DNA of 64,000 nucleotides from Alistipes montrealensis (GTDB lineage Bacteria; Bacteroidota; Bacteroidia; Bacteroidales; Rikenellaceae): assembly GCF_018362775.1 (NCBI RefSeq), contig NZ_JAGYXY010000002.1:124001-188000 (forward strand), written 5' to 3'. The translations under genes were made by a program, and so were the position numbers. Below, piece by piece: positions 1 to 8,383 of the stretch. Position 1 is the first letter of the stretch; the number at the start of each line of letters is the position of its first letter. The notes under the pieces are model-generated. The model made no database searches. It had not been told where the DNA came from and saw only the letters and a program-made list of their open reading frames with translations.

Positions 1-2
1 CC

Positions 3-92
3 GAACAGCGGGAGTTGCTCGAAGCGGAAGGCGTCCGGTTCCGGCCGAACGGCTGTGCGGACCTTGTCCGCTCGGGCTGGGACCCCGCTTAA
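3..92 (+). CDS. 3' end of an unidentified gene (partial)
   Basis: One frame stays open from the window edge to a TAA and encodes 29 residues ending in VRSGWDPA. The beginning lies outside the window. Codon use is like the neighbouring genes, so this is probably the true end of a gene, but there is too little to assign a family. Confidence 0.45.
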   Translation, partial: EQRELLEAEGVRFRPNGCADLVRSGWDPA

Positions 93-101
93 AAAGCAGG
101 G

Positions 102-158
102 TTCGGCGGGGCAGCGGCCGGCTGCAAGAAATTTTGTCCGGCTTCCGCCCCCGCCGAA
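102..158 (+). repeat. Long inverted repeat / stem-loop downstream of the partial gene
   Basis: TTCGGCGGGG at 102-111 is perfectly complementary to CCCCGCCGAA at 149-158, and an inner stem GCCGG (117-121) pairs with CCGGC (138-142). It lies ten bases after the stop of the partial gene. It may act in 3' end formation, but no T-run follows, so a classic intrinsic terminator is not supported. Confidence 0.5.
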
Positions 159-216
159 GAAACGCTTTAAGGCAATAACGCGGCCTTACCGGCCGTTTTG
201 CAAAAAAAGATACGGC

Positions 217-765
217 ATGAAAAGATACGTCCTGATTCTATGTGCGCTGTTCTGCGCCGCGACCCTCCGGGCCGCGACTCCCAAACCGCAGCCCCTGTAC
301 ATCGTCAACGGCAAAGAGACGAAAGAGATACGCTCGATTCCTCCCGAAGACATCGAGCACGTCGAAATGCTCCCTGCCGACGAAGAGACCATCGCCCGCT
401 ACGGCCAGCGGGCCGCACACGGCGTCATGCTCATCACGCTGCGCTACGACCAGCCTGCCGCCTTCCCCGCAGATTCGACCTTCGGCAGTTACATCGCCCG
501 GCAGGTGCGTTGGGACGCGAGCGAACCCACGGCCCGCGTGGTGCTGCGCTACAAAATCACCCCCGAAGGCGAAATCGTCGTCCAGCAGGAACTCGAATCG
601 ACCGACAACCGCCTCAAGCGGCGCGTGCTGAAAGCCGTGGCGGAGGCCCCGCGCTGGCAGCCGGCGCAAAAGAATGGTTCGCCCATCGAAAGCGAAGGCG
701 TACTGAGCATCCAGCTTCCCGAAGGCCGGCATCTGCCACGGCAGATGGAACTGGTCATCCGCTGA
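217..765 (+). CDS. Secreted protein with TonB-C-like domain and receptor-plug-like N-terminal segment
   Basis: The 182-residue protein begins with a typical signal peptide (MKRYVLILCALFCAATLRA). Residues about 27-75 (PLYIVNG, then PEDIEHVEML, then YGQRAAHGVMLITL) read like the stretch of a SusC plug domain that runs from 'PLVLVDG' to 'YGAEGANGVILVTT', as seen in the susC gene of this window. The C-terminal half (from about residue 90) resembles a TonB C-terminal domain: VVLRYKITPEGEIV, then a WQPA-type segment. I start at this ATG because the in-frame upstream extension is rich in Arg and Pro, crosses a strong inverted repeat and would hide the signal peptide. Such proteins may contact TonB-dependent transport components at the envelope. 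The exact role is unknown. Confidence 0.7.
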   Translation: MKRYVLILCALFCAATLRAATPKPQPLYIVNGKETKEIRSIPPEDIEHVEMLPADEETIARYGQRAAHGVMLITLRYDQPAAFPADSTFGSYIARQVRWDASEPTARVVLRYKITPEGEIVVQQELESTDNRLKRRVLKAVAEAPRWQPAQKNGSPIESEGVLSIQLPEGRHLPRQMELVIR

Positions 766-797
766 TCCCGTCCTACCCCGAAAATTAACCCCGAAAC

Positions 798-1709
798 GTG
801 AAAACCAACTCCCTATCCGCCTGGATTCTGGCTGTACGGCCTTACAGCCTCGGCAACTCGGTCATCCTCGTTCTGATCGGCTCCGCACTGGCCTATACCG
901 ACCATTCGTTCCACTGGCTGCCTGCCGTGCTGTGCCTCGTGTTCGCCGTGCTGATGCAGTGCACGGCCAACCTGGTCAACGACCTCTGGGATTTTCTGAA
1001 AGGGGCGGACAAACCCGACCGGCTGGGTCCCGACCGCGCCTTCGCCAAAGGCTACATCACCCTCCCGGCCATGAAGGCAGGCATTGCGGGCTTCACCCTC
1101 GCGGCCTGTGCCGCGGGCATCGGACTGCTCGTCTGGGCGCTCCGCGCCGGCATCCTCCGCTACGGAGGCTGGGAACTCATCGCCGCAGGCGCCGCCTGCA
1201 TCCTCTTCGCCTATTTCTACACCGCAGGACCCTGGCCGCTGGCTTACCACGGACTGGGCGACATTGCGGTCATCCTCTTTTTCGGACTGGTCCCCGTGGG
1301 ATTCACTTACTACATCCAGACCGGAGCATGGACCTGGGAGGTCCTCGTGGCGGCACTGGCATGCGGACTGGTGATCGATACGATGCTGATGATCAACAAT
1401 TTCCGCGACCGCGAGGAGGACGCCCGCTGCAACAAGCGCACGATCGTCGTCTGCCTCGGCGCAGGCGTCGGACGCTGGGGCTACTTCGCCCTGGGGGCCG
1501 CAGCCGTCGCCCTGTGCCTCACGCTACTGGCCGGCGGCCGCATCTGGGCCGCCCTGCTTCCCCTTCCGTACCTCGCCGCACACACCGCCACATGGCGCAA
1601 ACTGGTGCGTATCGACCACGGCGACGCCCTGAACGTCTGCCTGGGTGAGACGGCCCGCAACATCATGCTGTTCGGGGCGTTGCTAACCATCGGAATCCTG
1701 TTGGGATGA
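798..1709 (+). CDS. menA: 1,4-dihydroxy-2-naphthoate polyprenyltransferase (UbiA family)
   Basis: This 303-residue multi-membrane-span protein attaches the polyprenyl tail to 1,4-dihydroxy-2-naphthoate in menaquinone synthesis, at the inner membrane. Both Asp-rich prenyl-diphosphate motifs of the UbiA family are visible: NDLWDFLKGADKPDR near residue 57 and NNFRDREEDARCNKRT near residue 200. The NNxRD form of the second motif is typical of MenA rather than UbiA. Translation starts at GTG directly before KTNSLSAWILAVRPYSL, which matches the usual MenA N-terminus. The stop overlaps the start of xseA, so the two are probably cotranscribed. Other men genes are not in the window. Confidence 0.9.
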   Translation: MKTNSLSAWILAVRPYSLGNSVILVLIGSALAYTDHSFHWLPAVLCLVFAVLMQCTANLVNDLWDFLKGADKPDRLGPDRAFAKGYITLPAMKAGIAGFTLAACAAGIGLLVWALRAGILRYGGWELIAAGAACILFAYFYTAGPWPLAYHGLGDIAVILFFGLVPVGFTYYIQTGAWTWEVLVAALACGLVIDTMLMINNFRDREEDARCNKRTIVVCLGAGVGRWGYFALGAAAVALCLTLLAGGRIWAALLPLPYLAAHTATWRKLVRIDHGDALNVCLGETARNIMLFGALLTIGILLG

Positions 1710-2968
1710 TGGCTGAATCACAACATATTACCCTGCGCGAGTTACAGCGCCGCGTGAAGTCGGCGCTCGAAGGGCAGTTCGCATTGCCCGTCTGGGTAAG
1801 TGCCGAAATCTCCGAAATAAAGGTCAACTACTCGGGCCATTGCTACCTCGAACTCGTGGAGAAGGGCGGCGACAACGGCGTCCCGACGGCGCAGGCCCGG
1901 GCCGTCGTATGGCGTTCGCACTACCCCCGCATTTCCGGTTATTTCGAGGCCGAAACGGGCCAGCGGCTCGCATCGGGCATCCGGATACTGGCCAAGGTGC
2001 TGGTCTCCTACCACGAGCTCTACGGCTTTTCGCTGCAAATCACCGACATAGACCCCTCCTACACGCTGGGCGACATGGAGCGGCAGCGGCAGCAGACCAT
2101 CGCACAGTTACAGCAGGACGGCGTCTGGGACATGAACCGCGAGGCGACAATGCCCGCAGTCGTGCAGCGCATCGCGATCGTGTCGAGCGCCAACGCCGCC
2201 GGTTACCAGGATTTCTGCAAAGAGCTGGACAAAAGCCCCTACCGGTTCACCCTCACACTGTTCGACGCCTTCATGCAGGGCGCTGCGGCCGAGGAATCCA
2301 TCATCGAAGCCCTGTGCAGCGTCGCCGCCCGGATGGAAGATTTCGACGCCGTGGTGCTGATCCGCGGCGGCGGTTCGAGGAGCGACCTCAACTGTTTCAA
2401 CGCCTACCGCCTCTGCGCCCATGTGGCACAGTTTCCGCTGCCGGTGGTGACGGGCATCGGGCACGACAAAGACACCAGCGTCGCCGACATGGTGGCCCAC
2501 ACGGCGCTCAAAACCCCGACGGCAGTGGCCGGATGGCTCGTCGGGCGAATGGCCGAAACCGACGGGTGGCTCGACTACGCGGCCCTGCAACTGCACGACA
2601 CCACGACCGCGGCGATGCACGCCTCGGAGGTGCGCCTCGAACGCCTTTCGGGCGAGGTACGCCGGCTGAGCGGCGAACTCCTGACGCGGCAGTCGCTGCG
2701 GCTGGAACACCATGCGGCACTGCTGCCCGACGCGGCGCGCGACTTCCTCGCGCGGCAAAACGTCCGGCTCGGCAATGCCGCGGAACTCATCGCCGGGCGT
2801 TCGCCCGAACGCATCCTCCGCCTGGGCTTCGCCGTCGTGCGCACCGGAGGCAAAGCCGTGACTTCGGCCCGGGAAGTCGGAGCCGGGGAAAACATCGAGA
2901 TAGAAGTTTCCGACGGCCAAATAGAAGCAACCGTAAAAGCTGGAAAAATATGGCAAAAAAAGAGCTGA
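1706..2968 (+). CDS. xseA: Exodeoxyribonuclease VII large subunit
   Basis: The 420-residue protein is the catalytic subunit of exonuclease VII, which degrades single-stranded DNA to short oligonucleotides. The N-terminal OB-fold (about residues 5-105; LPVWVSAEISEIKVNYSGH) is followed by the nuclease core with the family signatures IVSSANAAGYQDF, VLIRGGGSRSDL and VTGIGHDKDTSVADMVAHTALKTPTA. The C-terminal part is helical, as in the coiled coil of this family. Its start overlaps the menA stop by four bases, and its 3' end overlaps xseB by 19 bases. That arrangement suggests translational coupling of the two subunits. Confidence 0.95.
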   Translation: MMAESQHITLRELQRRVKSALEGQFALPVWVSAEISEIKVNYSGHCYLELVEKGGDNGVPTAQARAVVWRSHYPRISGYFEAETGQRLASGIRILAKVLVSYHELYGFSLQITDIDPSYTLGDMERQRQQTIAQLQQDGVWDMNREATMPAVVQRIAIVSSANAAGYQDFCKELDKSPYRFTLTLFDAFMQGAAAEESIIEALCSVAARMEDFDAVVLIRGGGSRSDLNCFNAYRLCAHVAQFPLPVVTGIGHDKDTSVADMVAHTALKTPTAVAGWLVGRMAETDGWLDYAALQLHDTTTAAMHASEVRLERLSGEVRRLSGELLTRQSLRLEHHAALLPDAARDFLARQNVRLGNAAELIAGRSPERILRLGFAVVRTGGKAVTSAREVGAGENIEIEVSDGQIEATVKAGKIWQKKS

Positions 2969-3141
2969 CCTACGCCGAGGCGATGGCCGAAATCGAAAAG
3001 ATACTCGCGCGCCTGCGCAACGAAGAGATGGATGTCGACAACCTCGCCGCCGAGGTGAAGCGCGCGACGGAACTGATAGCCTCGTGCAAGGCGCGGCTGC
3101 GCAAAGCCGAAGAGGATGTGAACAAAATCCTGGAACCATGA
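2950..3141 (+). CDS. xseB: Exodeoxyribonuclease VII small subunit
   Basis: This 63-residue helical protein (MAKKELTYAEAMAEIEKI, ending EEDVNKILEP) matches the XseB family, including the conserved Y-x-E-A-x-x-x-L/I-E-x-I pattern near the N-terminus. It binds along the XseA coiled coil in the holoenzyme. It starts inside the end of xseA in another frame and its stop TGA overlaps the ATG of the next gene, so three genes are tightly packed. Confidence 0.93.
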   Translation: MAKKELTYAEAMAEIEKILARLRNEEMDVDNLAAEVKRATELIASCKARLRKAEEDVNKILEP

Positions 3142-3695
3142 CAAAAGAAACGATAACCCTCCGGGAAACGAATCCCACGGACCTCGCCGAAATCGTCCGC
3201 GTACAGAAAGAGGCGTTCGGCTACGACAAGGAAGCGGAACTGACCGCGGCGCTCCTCGGCGACGCCAGCGCCCGGCCGTACGTGTCGCTGCTCGCATTCC
3301 GCGGCGGGAAGGCCATCGGGCACATCCTGTTCACCCGATGCCGCATCGAAGGCGCACAAACGGCGCAGGAAGGACACTACATCCTCGCCCCGCTTGCCGT
3401 CGTCCCGGAGTGCCAGCGGCAGGGCATCGGGGGAGCGCTGATCCGAAAAGGGCTGGAACTCCTGCGCGAAAGGGGTGCGAAGCTCGTTTTCGTACTGGGC
3501 CACAAGGAGTATTACCCGCGTCACGGATTCGTCCCCGACGCCGGGAAACGGGGCTTTCAGGCGCCTTATCCCATCGCGGAACAGTATGCCGACTATTGGA
3601 TGGTACAAACCTTGCCGGAAGCAGGATTCACGGAACACAAAGGACGGGTGCTGTGCGCCGAAGCACTGGACCGTCCCGAACATTGGCGGGAATAG
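3138..3695 (+). CDS. GNAT family N-acetyltransferase (YhbS-like)
   Basis: The 185-residue protein has a complete GNAT fold: ITLRETNPTDLAEI at the N-terminus, the central strand LAPLAVVPECQRQGIG (acetyl-CoA pyrophosphate loop Q/R-x-x-G-x-G/A), and the YYPRHGF motif seen in YhbS-like acetyltransferases. The acceptor substrate cannot be read from the sequence. The ATG overlaps the xseB stop (ATGA), which favours this start over the longer in-frame extension. It is the last gene of the men/xse run except for the methyltransferase six bases downstream. Confidence 0.85.
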   Translation: MTKETITLRETNPTDLAEIVRVQKEAFGYDKEAELTAALLGDASARPYVSLLAFRGGKAIGHILFTRCRIEGAQTAQEGHYILAPLAVVPECQRQGIGGALIRKGLELLRERGAKLVFVLGHKEYYPRHGFVPDAGKRGFQAPYPIAEQYADYWMVQTLPEAGFTEHKGRVLCAEALDRPEHWRE

Positions 3696-3701
3696 AAGGC
3701 T

Positions 3702-4475
3702 ATGAAAAAACTGATTCGCTGGTCGCTCAACCACATTCCGCGTCCCGTCCTGCAACGCATCGCGGGATGGGCCGTACCCGTGGCGGGGCTGTTTTACAAA
3801 GGCCGCGGGGTCCAGTGCCCCGTGTGCGGCTCGAAGTACCGCAAATTCATGCCCTACGGCTACGTGCAGTCGCGCCCCAACGCGCTGTGCCCCAAATGCC
3901 TGTCGCTGGAACGCCACCGCCTGCTGTGGCTCTATCTCACGCGTGAAACCGATCTGCTGACGGCTTTTCCGCGCACGCTCCACATTGCCCCCGAAGTCTG
4001 TATCATGCGCCACTTAAAGCCCCACTTCAAGTCGCACCCCGGACAATACGTCACGGCCGACCTGGAAAGCCCGCTGGCTGACCTGCATTTCGACGTACAG
4101 CAGATTCCGCTGGCGGATAATTCGGTGGATGTCGTGCTCTGCAACCACATCATGGAACATGTCGCCGACGACCGGAAAGCGATGCGCGAACTGCACCGTA
4201 TCCTCAAACCCGGCGGCTGGGGCATCGTCCTCTCGCCGGTGGATGCGGATTACGAGCGGACCTACGAGGACGACACGATCACCGACCCCGACGAGCGCAC
4301 ACGCATCTTCGGGCAGTACGACCACCGGCGCATCTACGGCGCCGACTACACCGACCGCCTGCGTGAAGCGGGCTTCGAAGCCGCAGACATCGACTATGCC
4401 GCGACTTTCTCCGACGCCGAGCGCAGGTTATACGCCCTGCCGGCCGATCACATTTACGTGGTTTACAAAGTCTGA
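3702..4475 (+). CDS. SAM-dependent methyltransferase with N-terminal zinc ribbon
   Basis: Of 257 residues, the first 40 are basic and hydrophobic. Two Cys pairs follow (CPVCGSKY and CPKCLSLERHR, around residues 40-75), probably binding zinc. The rest is a class I methyltransferase domain: ITAD-like strand VTADLE, then DVVLCNHIMEHVADD and LHRILKPGGW, the motif common to methyltransferase type 11 proteins. The substrate is unknown. In Bacteroidota, related genes often lie in glycan or lipid contexts, but nothing here specifies that. Its 3' end overlaps the 3' end of the convergent PHP gene by 48 bases. Confidence 0.82.
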   Translation: MKKLIRWSLNHIPRPVLQRIAGWAVPVAGLFYKGRGVQCPVCGSKYRKFMPYGYVQSRPNALCPKCLSLERHRLLWLYLTRETDLLTAFPRTLHIAPEVCIMRHLKPHFKSHPGQYVTADLESPLADLHFDVQQIPLADNSVDVVLCNHIMEHVADDRKAMRELHRILKPGGWGIVLSPVDADYERTYEDDTITDPDERTRIFGQYDHRRIYGADYTDRLREAGFEAADIDYAATFSDAERRLYALPADHIYVVYKV

Positions 4476-5330
4476 CAGGCGGCCGTCGAAGCGGCTGTCC
4501 GCCGGAAAGCGTCCGATGGCGATCCGCGGCTTGGTCTTGCCGTGAAAATCGCTTCCGCAAGTCATGAAAGCTCCCTTGGAGAGTACCAGCGAGGTGAAAT
4601 AAACGGCCTGCTCCGGGCTGTGGTAGTTGTTGAAGACCTCCAGTCCGGCGGCCCCGCGGTCGAGCAGTTGCCCGGCGATCTCTTCGCGGCCCCGGAAATT
4701 GAGTCCCGGATGTGCGACAACGGGGATTCCCCCGTTGTCCCGGACCAGGGAAAGGGCTTCGCGGTAATCCATATATTCGACGGGGACGAACGCCGGGCGG
4801 CCCTGCGCGAAATAATCGAGGTAGAAGTTGATATACGGCATGTCGCTCCTGTCGCCGCCCTCCATATAGGGCTGCAACAGAGGCGTATGGTACTTTTCAT
4901 CGGCAAGCATCACCTCGGCGATCAGTTCGCCCGTAGGCAGTTTGCCGCCGGCGGCGGCCAGCACGGCATCGGCGTCGATCCGAAAACCCAGTCGGAGCAG
5001 GTTGTCGACCATGCCGCCCAGCGACGCCGTCACCTTTGCGGCGACGGACTCTTCCAACCGGGCGAAATCGGACGACCGCCAGTCGATGCCGTAGCCCAGC
5101 AGGTGGAGGTCCGTACCCCGGTAGTTGCAGTCGATCTCGATGCCGGGAATAAAGCACAGGCCCGCGGCAGCGGCCGCTTCGGCGGCTTCGCCGACGCCGC
5201 GCACCGAATTGTGGTCGGTCAGGGAGAAAGCGCCCAGCCCGCAGGCCGAACACATGCCGGCAATTGCAGCGACGGAAAACTCCCCGTCACTGCTGTATCC
5301 GGAGTGGATATGCAGGTCGAAAGCAGCCAT
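4428..5330 (-). CDS. PHP-domain metal-dependent phosphoesterase
   Basis: The product is about 300 residues and carries PHP metal-site motifs at the N-terminus: DLHIHSGYSSDGE, then LTDHNSVRG, then PGIEIDCN, and later VVAHPGLNF and CGSDFHG. These fit the TrpH/PHP family that hydrolyses small phosphoesters such as 3',5'-bisphosphates or 5' ends of oligonucleotides. The substrate is inferred from the family only. I chose the ATG immediately before AAFDLHIHS; a TTG two codons earlier would overlap the stop of the upstream hemolysin III gene. It follows that gene on the minus strand with a two-base gap and is likely cotranscribed with it. Confidence 0.85.
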   Translation of the reverse strand: MAAFDLHIHSGYSSDGEFSVAAIAGMCSACGLGAFSLTDHNSVRGVGEAAEAAAAAGLCFIPGIEIDCNYRGTDLHLLGYGIDWRSSDFARLEESVAAKVTASLGGMVDNLLRLGFRIDADAVLAAAGGKLPTGELIAEVMLADEKYHTPLLQPYMEGGDRSDMPYINFYLDYFAQGRPAFVPVEYMDYREALSLVRDNGGIPVVAHPGLNFRGREEIAGQLLDRGAAGLEVFNNYHSPEQAVYFTSLVLSKGAFMTCGSDFHGKTKPRIAIGRFPADSRFDGRLSDFVNHVNVIGRQGV

Positions 5331-5332
5331 AA

Positions 5333-5989
5333 TCAATAGAGATAAAACACGATCCCGACGAAGTGCGCCGCAACCGCGAGGTTAATCAACAAATGCCACA
5401 CCATGTGGTGGTAGCGAAAGCCCTTGCGGGCGTAAAACCAGGCGCCGAGCGTATAGAGTACGCCGCCCAGTGCGATCAGCACCACGAGGGGCGTCGAGGC
5501 GTGGTTCACGAACAGCGGCAGGAAGAAGACGATCGTCCAGCCCATGACCAGGTAAATGGTCAGGCTGATGGCAGGTATCGACTTGCGGGACAGCGACTTG
5601 TAGAAAATCCCGAAAATTACCATCGTCCATTGCAGGACCGTGATGAAAATACCCTGCCAGCCGCCGATGACGGACAGCGCGATGGGCGTGTAACTGCCCG
5701 CGATGGCGACGTAGATGAAAATGTGGTCGAGGATGTGGAAAACCGCCTTGTGTTCCGACTGCGGGTTCATCGAGTGGTAGAGCGTCGAGGCGAGGAACAT
5801 CAGGAAGATCGAAATGACGAAAACCGACACCGACGCCGACGCCAGAATCGCGTCCGGATCATGCACATAGGCCCACACGGCGGCAAAGGGAAGGGCCAGA
5901 AGCGCCAGCAGCGACATCACGCCGTGTGACACGGCATTGCCGATCTCCTCGCCTACGGTCGGCACATAAATCTCCTTTTTCTTTCCCAT
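5333..5989 (-). CDS. Hemolysin III / PAQR family membrane protein
   Basis: The 218-residue protein has about seven hydrophobic spans and the three conserved PAQR/HlyIII patches: STLYHSMN near residue 68, DHIFIYVAIAGSYTP near residue 88, and HHMVWHLLINLAVAAHF at the C-terminus, where the His residues probably bind zinc. Bacterial members are often named YqfA or hemolysin III. A true haemolytic role is unlikely and the substrate is unknown. A TAnnTTTG promoter element lies about 25 bases upstream of the start, back to back with the relA promoter. Confidence 0.88.
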   Translation of the reverse strand: MGKKKEIYVPTVGEEIGNAVSHGVMSLLALLALPFAAVWAYVHDPDAILASASVSVFVISIFLMFLASTLYHSMNPQSEHKAVFHILDHIFIYVAIAGSYTPIALSVIGGWQGIFITVLQWTMVIFGIFYKSLSRKSIPAISLTIYLVMGWTIVFFLPLFVNHASTPLVVLIALGGVLYTLGAWFYARKGFRYHHMVWHLLINLAVAAHFVGIVFYLY

Positions 5990-6014
5990 CGCATAACGTA
6001 TTGGTTCAACGTTA

Positions 6015-6022
6015 CAAATTTA
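6015..6022 (-). promoter_or_regulatory. -7 promoter element for the hemolysin III-PHP operon
   Basis: On the minus strand the octamer reads TAAATTTG, a match to the Bacteroidota -7 consensus TAnnTTTG. It ends 25 bases before the hlyIII ATG. The -33 element is not convincing at the usual spacing. Confidence 0.5.
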
Positions 6023-6035
6023 TAATTTTTTTTCA

Positions 6036-6043
6036 TATCTTTG
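6036..6043 (+). promoter_or_regulatory. -7 promoter element for the RelA/SpoT gene
   Basis: TATCTTTG matches TAnnTTTG exactly. It predicts a leader of roughly 100 bases before the ATG. It sits only 13 bases from the opposing hlyIII element, so the two polymerases would compete for the same DNA. Confidence 0.55.
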
Positions 6044-6149
6044 CCAAAGTTACTTACGCTCGGACGGGCTATGCCCCGGCACAGTTGCGGACGCACTGCC
6101 GCCGTTGGCCGGCATCGTCTTTGCCGTCAAGGATTTAGGTTAGGTAAAA

Positions 6150-8351
6150 ATGGACTTCTCACGTTACGAAAAACTCCGCTCGCTCGTGCGCGCGAACTTC
6201 TCGGAGCAGACCCAGAGACTCGTCGACGAGGCGCTGGAGTATGCCGACGCGAAGCTCGCCGGATTGGTGCGTTACGACGATACGCCCCTTTTGGAGCATG
6301 CCGTCGCGGTAGCTTCGATCGTGATCTCGGAGGTGGGCCTGGGCCGCAACTCCACCATTTCGGCAATCCTCCACGATGTCGTGCGGCTGGCCCACAAGCA
6401 GCTTCCGCCCGAGGAGTTCCTGGCCCTGAGCACCGACATCCGCAAACGCTTCGGCGACGAGGTCGTGGGCATCACCCTCGGGCTGGCGAACATTTCGGAA
6501 CTCAAGCTCAAGGTCGCCAAGGAGCAGGCCGACAATTTCCGCGACCTGATCGTAAGCTACTCCGAGGACCCGCGCGTCATCCTGATCAAACTGGCCGACC
6601 GGCTCGAAGTGATGCGTTCGCTGGAGATGTTCCCCCGCGAGAAGTGGCGCAAGAAGAGCTGGGAGTCGATGAACCTCTACGCACAGATCGCCCACAAACT
6701 GGGTCTTTACAACATCAAGAGCGAATTGGAGGACATCGCCCTGCGCTACCTCGAACCGAAGGATTACGAGCACATCGTCCTGAAACTCGAAGAGAGCGCC
6801 GAAGAGCGCAAAGCCTTCATCGGGCGGTTCCTCGTCCCCATCGAGCAGCGGCTGACCAAACTCGGCATCAAATACCACATCAAGAGCCGCACCAAGTCGA
6901 TCTTCTCGATCTGGACCAAGATGCACAAACAGCACGTCCCGTTCGAAGGCGTCTACGATATTTTCGCCATCCGCATCATCATCGACTGTCCGCGGGAAGC
7001 TGAAAAGCAGATGTGCTGGACGGCCTATTCGGTGGTAACGGACTTTTATACCCCCAACCCCAAGCGCCTGCGCGACTGGATAGCGATCCCCAAGTCGAAC
7101 GGCTACGAATCGCTGCACACCACCGTATCGGCCGAAAGCCGCTGGGTCGAGGTGCAGATCCGCTCCGAGCGCATGGATGCCGTGGCCGAACGAGGCATCG
7201 CGGCGCACTGGCGTTACAAGGGAGTCAACCAGGGGGCGCAGACGAGCGAAATGTGGCTGGGACACCTGCGCGAACTGATCGAAGACACGACGCACTCGCT
7301 GGCGCAGCGTTTCGACGCGAAGCCCGCCTCGGGTGAAATCTTCGTTTTCACGCCCAACGGCGACCTGCGCAAGCTGCCCGAAGGGGCTACGCTGCTCGAC
7401 TTCGCGTTCGACATCCACACCTCCCTCGGCTCGACGTGCGTGGGCGGAAAGGTCAACGGCCGCGCCGTGCCGATCCGCGAACAGATGCGCAACGGCGACA
7501 TCGTCGAGATCACGACCCAGAAGAACCAGACGCCCAAAGCGGACTGGCTGTCGTTCGTGGTGACCTCGAAGGCCCGCAACAAGATCAAATCCTTCCTGCG
7601 CGAAGAGCAGGCCAAGCATACGCGCATGGGGCGCGAGGAGCTGGAACGCAAACTCAAGAACTGGAAATTCGCCATCACCATCGACGAAGCGGTGGCTTAC
7701 CTGGCCAAATATTTCAAGCTGCGCCTCGGAACGGAGGTCTATGCCCTGATCGCCACCCAGAAGCTCGACTTCGGGTCGATCAAGGAGATCCTCGCACGCC
7801 ACCTCTCGGGGGAAGCCGCCGAAGAGCGCCGTGCCGCGGCCGCCGAGATCGAACGCCAGAAGGCCGCGCTGCACGGCACGCAGGAAAAAGCCGCGCCGCA
7901 GGATGCGCTGGTAATCGACGACGACATCTCGAAGATACAATACAAACTGGCCAAGTGCTGCAACCCGATCAAAGGCGACGACGTGTTCGGCTTCGTGACG
8001 ATCAACGCGGGAATCACCATCCACCGCTGCGACTGTCCCAACGCCAAGCGCATGCGTGAGAATTATCCCTACCGGGTGATCGACGCCCGCTGGCGGCAGT
8101 CGGCCGAGGGGGCGTTCCGCGTCTCGATCCGCATCGTGGCGGCCGACACGACCGGCATGGCCAACCACATCACCGAGGTCATCATCCGCGACCTGAAACT
8201 CAACATCCGCACGATGAACTTCGCGCCGGCCGGAAACGGCTGCGTCGCGGGAATCGTCGCCGTCGAAGTGCCCGGCACGGGCGTCGTGGATACGCTCATC
8301 CACCAGATCATGCGCATCAAAGGCGTACAGCGCGCCTATCGCATCAACTAA
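6150..8351 (+). CDS. relA: RelA/SpoT-family (p)ppGpp synthetase, hydrolase domain degenerate
   Basis: The 733-residue long RSH protein makes the alarmone (p)ppGpp. Order of domains: HD hydrolase-like (about 20-200), synthetase (about 240-390; YHIKSRTKSIFSIWTKM, then NGYESLHTTV and VEVQIRSERMDAVAERGIAAHWRYK), TGS (about 390-455; IFVFTPNGDLRKLP), a helical/zinc-finger region with CCNPIKGDDVFG near 610, and a C-terminal ACT domain. The hydrolase site is damaged. H75-D76 are kept, but the usual ED of HDxxED is R79-L80, and LADRLHNMR reads LADRLEVMR. It probably synthesises but does not hydrolyse. The synthetase charge motif reads RLRDWIA, closer to the RxKD form of bifunctional enzymes. A complete RSH hydrolase would be expected elsewhere in the genome. 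Confidence 0.92.
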   Translation: MDFSRYEKLRSLVRANFSEQTQRLVDEALEYADAKLAGLVRYDDTPLLEHAVAVASIVISEVGLGRNSTISAILHDVVRLAHKQLPPEEFLALSTDIRKRFGDEVVGITLGLANISELKLKVAKEQADNFRDLIVSYSEDPRVILIKLADRLEVMRSLEMFPREKWRKKSWESMNLYAQIAHKLGLYNIKSELEDIALRYLEPKDYEHIVLKLEESAEERKAFIGRFLVPIEQRLTKLGIKYHIKSRTKSIFSIWTKMHKQHVPFEGVYDIFAIRIIIDCPREAEKQMCWTAYSVVTDFYTPNPKRLRDWIAIPKSNGYESLHTTVSAESRWVEVQIRSERMDAVAERGIAAHWRYKGVNQGAQTSEMWLGHLRELIEDTTHSLAQRFDAKPASGEIFVFTPNGDLRKLPEGATLLDFAFDIHTSLGSTCVGGKVNGRAVPIREQMRNGDIVEITTQKNQTPKADWLSFVVTSKARNKIKSFLREEQAKHTRMGREELERKLKNWKFAITIDEAVAYLAKYFKLRLGTEVYALIATQKLDFGSIKEILARHLSGEAAEERRAAAAEIERQKAALHGTQEKAAPQDALVIDDDISKIQYKLAKCCNPIKGDDVFGFVTINAGITIHRCDCPNAKRMRENYPYRVIDARWRQSAEGAFRVSIRIVAADTTGMANHITEVIIRDLKLNIRTMNFAPAGNGCVAGIVAVEVPGTGVVDTLIHQIMRIKGVQRAYRIN

Positions 8352-8383
8352 TTCGTCAACTTTTTTACCCACACAAACGATAA

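Noticed and set aside
102..158. Strong stem after the partial gene as a certain intrinsic terminator
   Set aside because: No T-run follows the 3' arm, so only a stem-loop is reported.
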